DNA of 64,000 bases from Acridotheres tristis. Taxonomy: Eukaryota > Chordata > Aves > Passeriformes > Sturnidae. A program made the translations under genes and the position numbers. Location: NCBI GenBank assembly GCA_037013685.1, contig CM072891.1, forward strand, positions 10,392,501 through 10,456,500, in the 5' to 3' direction. Positions 24,314 through 32,010 of the stretch are shown piece by piece; within the stretch, counting starts at the first letter, position 1, and every line of letters begins with the position of its first letter. Under the pieces are notes generated by a model, which ran no database searches, was not told the origin of the DNA, and saw only the letters and a program-made list of their open reading frames with translations.

Positions 24314-26017
24314 ATGGTGTGGGAAAAGTTTTTACTCTTATGTTACGGATGTATGATTTTGTCTCAAGCGACTGAGAATCAGAGTACTGAACCAAATTTA
24401 GCTTGGGAGTTGATACAAGGATTTATGCATATTTGGAATCATACAAATCAAGGAATATGTATTAACCTCCCCAACTCTGCATCAGAGGGGTTTAAATTTA
24501 TGATGATTTGGTTAAATTTTTCGGAAATATTAACGAGAGAACTTGATAATCTTAAAAAAAAAGGAGGAAATGTTACGTGGGGAATGGTCGAGTCCCGGTT
24601 CCTAGACCAGAAAGAAGGACAACAATGGGATGCAAATGGGACATGGGTAGAATACAAGAACACCTTTTACCAGCTCCCACGTGACTCTACCTGGAGCCAT
24701 TTATGGAATCAGACATGCTATCAGTCATTAGACACCAACCCTACTGAGACATTGCAAAATATCACTTCTATCCCTTGCACTGTGGTACCGTGGTGGGATT
24801 CTCCTGCTGAGGGCGGGTTTTTTGAACATGAATACAATTTACATTGGGATGCAGGATGGTGTATACAAATCCCTGATAACCCAGGAACCGCGCACCAAGT
24901 TAACCGAACAAATTATGAGTGGGCTTGGTCTCTGAAACAAATCTTTGACCCTGTCTCTACCCTACAATGGGCTTCCAGGGACCCCACAGGGAAAATAGTA
25001 GAATGGGAAGTGGAGAAATCAGACTGTAAAGACCATCAGACCATACTACCTAATGGAGAGAGCATCTGCTGGAAAGTGAGGAACCAGAGAAGCATTGCCC
25101 AAAGTAAATCAGACACCTCCTTTCTGAATTGTTCCCGGATATTAGATTGTACCACAGGAGCAGGTGAGCCTATAGAAACCTGGTACATCTCAGAGCTGAG
25201 AACTTTTATCCGGGACATGTGTACCTGTTGGGATTATCCCAACTACGGCTACCTAAACCAAGACACCCGATGCAATGGTTCTTATGAAAATTCGGAGACA
25301 GCACTGTCCTGTGGCATTCCCATTACACATGGCCCTGACCAAAGTAGGGTCTGGAATTCAAGTAGTGAAGCACAGGAAATTCCCCAAGGTGACCTATATC
25401 AGTGTTCACAAGCCAAATATCCAGCTCCACGGGGAACGGTATGGGCATGTTCAGATGGGAAAATGTATTCCCACTTGAACATGTATGACATGGCTGGACT
25501 GCAGTGCACTATTGGGTTTCCTACCATGTGTCCATCTAAAACGTTCAATTATACACTTTATCGTAACAACAAAGTGCGGAGAGAAATCCACGATCCAACA
25601 GACGCAAAAGGGTGGATTCGGGGGATTCAAGTCCCCGACTATTATACCTGGGGACAAAATGTTGCTTTAGACTTAGAATCATTTTTTGTGTCCAGTGGAG
25701 TTATCCAACAGCACAAGCATGTCTTGGAGAACTTAACTAGGCAAGTCCATGTGTTAAACAACTGGACTGGACGTTCACTCAGGGAACCGAATGTGCAGGC
25801 CCAGCAGGCATCGAAAATGGCTTTGCAGAACCGCTTAGCCCTAGATATGTTGTTGTTGAAAGAGAAAGGAGTGTGTGGGATGCTAAACCTAACGGATGGA
25901 GAATGCTGTGTCACTGTCCATAACGCCACCACCACCATAGAAGAGGCTCGTCAGAAGATGAAGGAGATTGCTGAGCAAACGGGAGAACTGTTTCAAGCAA
26001 TGCAACCGAAGGACTAG
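24314..26017 (+). CDS. env: endogenous retroviral envelope open frame, 567 aa
   Basis: A single open frame begins at an ATG in good context (A at -3, G at +4) and stops at TAG. Residues 1-19 form a signal peptide with a hydrophobic LLLCYGCMIL core. Residues 20 to about 420 are the surface subunit, with many Asn-glycosylation sites (sixteen N-x-S/T motifs in the whole frame) and many cysteines, including CTC at 303-305. KVRR at 420-423 resembles a furin-type cleavage site, though no clear hydrophobic fusion peptide follows. Residues about 504-520 (LQNRLALDMLLLKEKG) match the immunosuppressive-type segment of gamma-type transmembrane subunits, followed by a cysteine motif at 521 and 531-532. 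The frame ends only 35 residues later, before any membrane anchor, so the product should be secreted or non-anchored. It is strikingly intact next to a ruined pol. Retroviral identity is clear; whether it is expressed or functional is unknown. Confidence 0.9.
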   Translation: MVWEKFLLLCYGCMILSQATENQSTEPNLAWELIQGFMHIWNHTNQGICINLPNSASEGFKFMMIWLNFSEILTRELDNLKKKGGNVTWGMVESRFLDQKEGQQWDANGTWVEYKNTFYQLPRDSTWSHLWNQTCYQSLDTNPTETLQNITSIPCTVVPWWDSPAEGGFFEHEYNLHWDAGWCIQIPDNPGTAHQVNRTNYEWAWSLKQIFDPVSTLQWASRDPTGKIVEWEVEKSDCKDHQTILPNGESICWKVRNQRSIAQSKSDTSFLNCSRILDCTTGAGEPIETWYISELRTFIRDMCTCWDYPNYGYLNQDTRCNGSYENSETALSCGIPITHGPDQSRVWNSSSEAQEIPQGDLYQCSQAKYPAPRGTVWACSDGKMYSHLNMYDMAGLQCTIGFPTMCPSKTFNYTLYRNNKVRREIHDPTDAKGWIRGIQVPDYYTWGQNVALDLESFFVSSGVIQQHKHVLENLTRQVHVLNNWTGRSLREPNVQAQQASKMALQNRLALDMLLLKEKGVCGMLNLTDGECCVTVHNATTTIEEARQKMKEIAEQTGELFQAMQPKD

Positions 26018-26218
26018 TTTGATGGACTGAGCCTGGATTGTGGATCTCATGTACTAAAGTGCCTTGGATTTATGGGATGGGGAAGGTGGCTTGTGCACAT
26101 TGCCCTTATGATACTGTGTGGATTTCTTAAGTTTGATGGTAGTCAAAAAGTCACGTCAAACTGTGATGAGTTCATTATGGTTATACAGGAAAGGGATAGA
26201 GTTTCTAGCACTGTATAA
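26018..26218 (+). other. open frame continuing past the env stop codon
   Basis: After the TAG at 26,015-26,017 the same frame stays open for 66 codons, to TAA at 26,216. It includes a hydrophobic stretch of the kind that anchors retroviral transmembrane subunits. This indicates that the TAG is a nonsense change that removed the anchor region, not the ancestral end of env. Confidence 0.6.
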
Positions 26219-26219
26219 T

Positions 26220-26952
26220 TCCATACCATTCATGTAATGGCAAGAATGTGGTTGGAGCAGGAGGAAGTCAGGGGCTGGAAGTGGAAGGGTGATCATCTTT
26301 TGCTGTGCTTGGAGCTGTAGCTTTTCTGGTTTGGTGCTCAAAGACAGCACTGGTGAGCCCAAGAGCTGGTGAGCTCTTTCTGAGAGAAAGAAAGGAGAGT
26401 AAGCAGCAGCATGGCAGAGCCCAGCTGAGCCATGTGCAGCCCAGGCTGCAGCTGCTGTGACCGCAGCAGCCACTGGAGCTGCTGCTGGAACCAAGCTCTC
26501 CAGGCCCACTCCCACAAAGTCAGGCCCAGAAGGAGGGTCCTCTGACCTGCTTCAGAGCCCTGTCAGGTCCCACCGGGTTATTCCGTGGCCCTGTTCTTCC
26601 ATTGCTTTTAGTCTGAGCGGGGAAAGTTAAGTTGCAAGCCCTTCCAACATTCTGCTTTTGTTTTCCCATATATACCAAGCTGCCCAGTTCGGGCTAGTCA
26701 TCATTTTGCCTTTGTCTTGGAAAACCACACTGGGTGTGGTCTTTGGGAATTGTTTTTATTTGTTTGGTGGTGAATACCCTTTTGTGGGTAAAAGACTCTC
26801 TCTTTTGTACACTCTTTTTATTGATATTGTTGTGGTTATTGCAATTTTTCAGTAAACTGTGATTCCAATTTATAATCTCTTCTAGTGTTTCCTCCACTAC
26901 TGGAAGGGGGCAGGGGAAAGGGAGCAGCTCATGTGGGTTTTAAATCAGCACA
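26220..26952 (+). mobile_element. probable retroviral 3' LTR
   Basis: Downstream of env the sequence takes on LTR features: a TATA-type box (CCATATATACC, near 26,670), an AGTAAA polyadenylation-like hexamer (26,851-26,856) followed by the AATCTCTTCTAGTGTTTCCT block familiar from avian ERV LTR ends, and an end at ...TCAGCACA (26,952). Block B begins at the very next base. The left edge is not determined, as I could not fix a polypurine tract or the TG start; 26,220 is approximate. No partner LTR is present on the 5' side. It could provide the polyadenylation site for env and, 2 kb upstream of RPAP1 exon 1, an alternative promoter. Confidence 0.5.
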
Positions 26953-27434
26953 GAGCTAGAAGAAGGGGATGAAGGAGTTTGTTAGGAATTGTGAAAAGAC
27001 TAGTGACCTCATAAAATAAAAAAAAAAGCTCATAAAAAGTCTCATGAAATAGCTCTCATTGAGTGAGGAATATTTGAGTTCACCACCAAAGACTCTAAGA
27101 CATGCACTGCTGGAAATTTCATTGCTAGAATTGCTTAGCAAATCCATGCAAGCATGTTGGGTTGGTACTTATAATTTTATAGTATAAATATGAAGACACA
27201 CAGGCATGATTTATTGATAGAGCATAAGCTATATATAGTATCCTTAACTGTATTATTAAAACTGAAGGTAAATAATTAATAGAATGAAGGAGAGATACAA
27301 ACAGCTCTGGCAGTTTTGATGGGAAACATTCCTGCCTTGCAGTAATTAAAATCGAATATATTCTGAGTATATTTTTATGTCTCTGGCAAAAAAAAAGTAT
27401 TTCCTCATTTCACCTGCATGCTAAGAGACACTGT

Positions 27435-27680
27435 GTGTGGCCACAGAAGCTGTGCAGCCAGTGTGAGAGGAGTCAGGGAGGGGAAATGCTCATGGCTGTC
27501 TTGAATCAGAACCACAAGCAGTTGTCAGACAGTCAAAGCAGTCCCAAGACTTCACCCAAGCACATTCCAACACAACCACGGCCACGGCCTCCCTGCCTTA
27601 CTGTCCAGGTGGGAGACCTGAACTGTGTACATGGGGTGCATGGGAAACCATTCCCAAGTTCAGTCTCAGGAAAGCCTTGA
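27435..27680 (+). other. twin of the 81-codon open frame in block A
   Basis: It has the same predicted residues as the frame at 17,422-17,664 and begins at the same GTG codon, with no ATG. Nothing identifies it as a protein-coding gene. It is listed because it is the only sizeable open frame kept in both blocks. Confidence 0.15.
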
Positions 27681-28023
27681 AGTGAGAGAGAGAGAAGTCT
27701 TCTACTCTCATCACTGCATCTGCCCCACCCTTCTGTAAAGCCAGGGGTGTTCTGATGCCTGGCCTGAATATGAACAGAAATCTAGAGATTTAAGTGTTTT
27801 GAGTGGTCATAATCTATAAAATTTGTTTCTGGCTGTAATTTTTCAATAGCATTGCAGCTTTCTAAAGGTATAAGAAAAACCCCAAACAGTGAAAAAGTGC
27901 TTAATTTTTTACAGCATCAGGGCACTTGTGGTGAGTCCTTCCGAAACAGTGAGCCCACCTGGTCCAGTCCAAGCCCCAATGAGAATCTGTGCCTGCTCTC
28001 ATGCTCAGAGAATTCTTTTCCCA

Positions 28024-28362
28024 GGTCTATCATCTTTATTCATCTCACCAGTGTCTATCAGTCTCTCGAGGGAGGGTGTCAGAGGATGAAGCCAGGCTCG
28101 TCCTGATGGTGCCAAAAAATATGACAAATAAAGAAGGGGCAGAAACTGATGCACAGGAAATTCCAATTGCTCATGAAGAATTTTATTGTACCTGTGACCG
28201 AGCACTGGAACAGGTTGTCCAGAGAGGTTGTGGAATCTGCCTCACTGGAGATATTCAAGAACCTGGATGCAATCTTGTGCCCTCTGCTCTAGGATGCACT
28301 TCTTGAGCAGGGAGGTTGGACCACATGGCCAACTGTGGTCTCCTCCGAACTGACTCGTTCTG
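28024..28362 (+). mobile_element. CR1 LINE 3' fragment inserted in block B only
   Basis: A CR1 tail in plus orientation contains GGAGGGTGTCAGAGGATG, GAGCACTGGAACAGGTTGTC, CAGAGAGGTTGTGGAATCTG, GGAGATATTCAAGAACCTGG and TTGAGCAGGGAGGTTGGACC, ending ACTGACTCGTTCTGT. At the corresponding place in block A (about 18,986) the sequence reads straight through (TTCCCAGGAAAAAAGGCTG), so that is the empty site. The insertion therefore happened in this copy alone. Confidence 0.85.
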
Positions 28363-28639
28363 TAAAAAGGCTGAAAGTTGACCAAGCACTAAAATCAATA
28401 ACCAACATTAAAATCAGAGCTCGTGCAAGTTCCAAAAGTTCTCCCATAGTTTCTAATAAATCTTGGCACGTATTACAAACAAGCAATCAGTCATAAATAA
28501 TAAATTACAGCCACGTTCACAGAGCTTTATGTATCTGCTCTCCCAAAACACCTCCGGTCTCGGGCACGGCCACCCCCTCCGGTAATGACAAGGCACAGCT
28601 CGTGCGCTGACATAAATGCATTTCTGTGTGCAGACCCTC

Positions 28640-28837
28640 GCTGTGGGATGCGGGTGGCCGGTGTTTGGACCCAAGGATAACTGCCGGGGGAAGCTGCCTT
28701 GGGCCGCACGGGCGCAGGGAACTCGCGGGGCCGTGGCTCGGGGAGCCCCGGGCCGGGCCGGGCGGAAGTGACGGCGGCCGGGCGGAAGCGGCGCCGGGAA
28801 GGGCGGAAGCGGCGCCGGGAGCGGCGGTGTCGCGCAG
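28640..28837 (+). promoter_or_regulatory. RPAP1: native RPAP1 promoter and non-coding exon 1
   Basis: A TATA-less CpG-rich promoter has three closely spaced ETS-type sites: GGCGGAAGTGACGG at 28,761-28,774, then GGCGGAAGCG at 28,781 and 28,802. The first is joined to a TGACG half-site. The exon ends with CAG|GTGAGT (intron from 28,838). The CpG island continues into the intron to about 29,100. No ATG-initiated RPAP1 frame is present here, so exon 1 is non-coding, and translation starts in exon 2, about 3 kb downstream. The transcription start was not determined; GC content and ETS sites suggest broad housekeeping expression. Confidence 0.75.
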
Positions 28838-31754
28838 GTGAGTGGTGGCCGAGCTATGGCGGCAGCGAGGCCTCTCCTGCCCGCGGGAACCCCGGGGCGG
28901 CGGCGGGGCAGGCCCGGCCTGATCTCGCTCGGTGCAGCCGGCAGGGGCCCAGCACTTCGCCTTTGCCCTAATGTAAAGAGGAACGCGGTTGCGGGCACCG
29001 CGCGGCCCCCAGTCCAGTGGCCGTGCCCGCCGTGCGGGGAGATGCTGCGCGATCTGTACCGCTCTGTGCCTCCCTCCCTTCCCCCATCAGAGAGGCCTTG
29101 CCAGGCCGAGTCTCCGTCGCCTGTTTAAGACTTGATTCAGAGTAGTTTGTGAAAGTCCATGAGGACTGTGAAGGCGGTGGGAACGCTGGGACGCATCAGC
29201 TCCTCAGTGTGCTAACAGCAGGTTGTTGTTTTTAATTTTATTATGCGCTATTCTGGTTCCTGTTTATTGCAGAGACTCGAGACGAGCTGGGACAGCAGCG
29301 TTTCTGTTGGCCAGGTGCTGTGTGCATGCACAGGGTGTGTGCCCGGCAGGTAGTCACCGTCACTGAGTCTTTTGTGACCAGCATGAGATGTGGAGTCTCT
29401 TTGAAGAGAATTTCTTGCAGCTAGGGTTTTTCATCTGGGAGGAGTGTCCTTCCACTGTCTGCCTTCTCTGGAGCAAGTAAGAGTATCAAGAAGACTGTTG
29501 GCCATTACAGCACTGAGTGCAGAAAGCATTTTTGTGACAGAGCAGAGAATGCACATCACCGTTTTGCAAAGGAGCCAATAATCCCGACTGAGGCTTTCAT
29601 TGCCTGCTGATCTGAAGTGGAGAAATTGTACTTTTCTGCTGGCTGCTGGGCTGCCCAGGAGAGACTGAGATTTGACTCTCTGCTTCTCCTTTTAAATTCT
29701 TACCACAACCAACAAGGCCTGAAGAAAGAGGTTAATTTGGGGCACTTATTGTGACAGCAGAACCTTGTATTCCTCTTTTGCACAAAACTGATAACTTTAT
29801 CAAAATAATGCGAAGTTGTAGACTTGAGAATACGTAAAAAGGCCTTCCCCAGGGTCCACAAATGACAGTAGCAGTCAGAGATGATTTTTTCACTTCAACA
29901 TACAAGTCTTTTCTCTTTTGACTGTGTCAGGTTAATAGATGTTACTGTCTTCCTTTGCATGTTGGGCTCTGCTGCTGTAGAAGAAAAAATGCATTGTAAA
30001 TGCAAATGAACCAGAAGAAATGAAAAAGCCTACCAGTGTTGCATTTTATCAAATAAGATGATAGTGTGTCAACACAGCAATCAGTATGTTGTGGAGGGCA
30101 AAGGTGCTCATAGTCCTTGGACAGCATTTCTGATCCCTTCCCTGTGTTCCTAAGACAATATCTCAGTGTGTGGCTTATGCTGGCTGGCTGCTGGTCCCTC
30201 TGGGCAAACAGATGGTGTTTGGTGAGCTTTTAAGTAGCCAGTTGCAAGGCTGGAAGTAAGCAGGCTGCAGGATGCTGGGGTTAGTGCTGATCGTCAGGAG
30301 TTTGTTAGTTGTCCTGCATGTTTTCTCTGAGCTCTGGTGGGCAGGGATGACAACTCCTGACGCCAAGGGGGTGTTGCTGATGTGCTGCAATGGCTTCCAT
30401 GGGACACAGGAAAAGGAAGCCTGTGAGGAAAGCAAAGTGTTTTCCCTCGATTCATTCTATCTGGAGGTCCCACGTGTACTGAAGCAAAGGCTTTGAGGAA
30501 AGGGTTCCTGGAAGAACATCCAAGCTCGTTAACAATGGCTGCTTAGTTGTCTTCTCGTGCTGACAGTTTCCCAGAGAAACAAAGGCAGTTTGAAGCCACG
30601 CTGCATTTCTTGATGAAGTGTTTTGGTGGGGAGAGACTTGGACAAGTTCATGTCGAGTTCTGTGTGGAGGAGGCTTCTTGCAAAGAGCTAAGCAGCAGCG
30701 TTTGCTTCCAAGTGTGTGTTTTGTGCCTGTTAAAGCAGACATCCTCCTCTTCTGGGCTTTGAAGCCTGTGATGTCAGGGCAGGGAACACTTGGTTTGGGA
30801 TGCGTGTTCTGCTCCTTATGGATATGAGAGAGGGTCTGAGCAAGTGAAGTCTGGCTGTGGGAGCTCTGTTGTGGCAGCAAGCTCCATAAAATAAACAGCA
30901 AGTAGGTGTGTGCTTATGCTTGGAGTACAATGAAATGTATTTGCAAACAATTTACTTGCTGCCTGTAAGAAATGGATTGTGGGTCCCAGGCTCTGGGAAT
31001 CAATAGTCACCAATATTTTCCTGCCTGGTAGATGGGAGGTGGAGTGGAGCCTTCCTGGTGAGTTGTCATGTACACAGAGGTAAATAAATCTCACCCTTGT
31101 TTTTCAACCCCAAACTAGCCTGGGCAGCAAATGAAGATGCTTGGAAATAGCATGGCTTCTGCCAATAAGGGTCCAGTGAAAGAGAACTAAATCAGGAGGT
31201 CCACATCAGGAAGAAAGACATTTTCACTTGGGAGACCTGAGTGAGAAGGAGAGCAAACAGAGTCAGGGCTTGCATTGTCCAAATCTATGTGGACAGGCTC
31301 TTGCATCCTGTCAGGGATGTTAATGGGAGATCTGGAGAAGATGGTGTGCTGGAGGGGGAGGTTTCTGTCATACTGTGCCTCAGAGATTCTTGGTGGGTGC
31401 TGATACTTGAGTAGGTCAAATCTGTTGTCTTGGACAAGATGTTACTCTGACTTTGCAGATGCCAGGCCACTTTGTTGGCATTCTGGCAGTGATAGAATTT
31501 TTGTCTGGCTTTTTGCTGGCTGCATGCCATTCTGCTCCTAGCTGGCTGACAGACCTTGTGCGGACTTCTGTTCAGTGATGAAAAACAGGGTTTCGTTTGT
31601 GTGGGACTCCCGTTTAAGTGTTTGTGTGATCCTGAAGGGTGATCCTGAAGCAGGGAATCTGTAGTATGTACAGAAACATAAGAGTGGGACCAAAATGAAT
31701 AGTTTTCCCATGCTGTTCCCATCCTATCTCCAGGAAATCCGGTTCTGTTTCCAG

Positions 31755-32010
31755 TTTTCCGTGTGTTCGAATCCTATGTGAAAAGCACATGTGGCTGGGC
31801 TGCAAGAGCAAGAAGGCAGGATGTTGTCGAGACCAAAGCCTGGGGAGTCCGAAGCAGACCTGCTGCACTTTCAGAACCAGTTCCTGGCAGCCAGAGCTTC
31901 ACCTGCAGTGAAGATTGTGAAGAAAGCAGACAAGAGGAAAGGGAAGGAAGGGAGCACAGATGCTGAGACACCCCCGCTACAGGACAGCAAAGATGTAGTC
32001 ATGTTGGATG
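31755..32010 (+). CDS. RPAP1: RPAP1 exon 2 (start codon exon)
   Basis: The acceptor is most likely GTTCTGTTTCCAG (ends 31,754) or CCTATCTCCAG (ends 31,733). The coding part starts at 31,821 and ends at GTTGGATG|GTAATT, phase 1. It encodes residues 1-63 ([13 protein letters not shown]... KDVVMLD), the conserved N terminus that defines the start of the gene. Confidence 0.9.
31776..31911 (+). promoter_or_regulatory. upstream start codons before the RPAP1 ATG
   Basis: Within the presumed 5' part of exon 2 there is a start-stop element ATGTGA at 31,776-31,781. An ATG at 31,789 opens a 40-codon frame that overlaps the RPAP1 start and ends with TGA at 31,909-31,911. Both have weak contexts (C at -3), whereas the RPAP1 ATG (31,821) has A at -3, so leaky scanning is expected. 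They matter only if exon 2 begins at the acceptors ending at 31,733 or 31,754. Confidence 0.45.

Larger units (their letters stand above)
26953..31350. repeat. tandem duplicate block B (native RPAP1 5' region)
   Basis: This is the second copy of the block at 16,968-22,090. Its right end runs directly into RPAP1 intron 1 and exon 2, so this is the native-position copy. Compared with A it lacks about 1 kb after 27,772 and about 0.77 kb after 30,925. It has its own CR1 insertion (28,024-28,362) and carries a different promoter-exon 1-intron segment (about 28,690-30,055). Elsewhere identity is very high; 27,104-27,343 shows one substitution against A. Confidence 0.9.
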
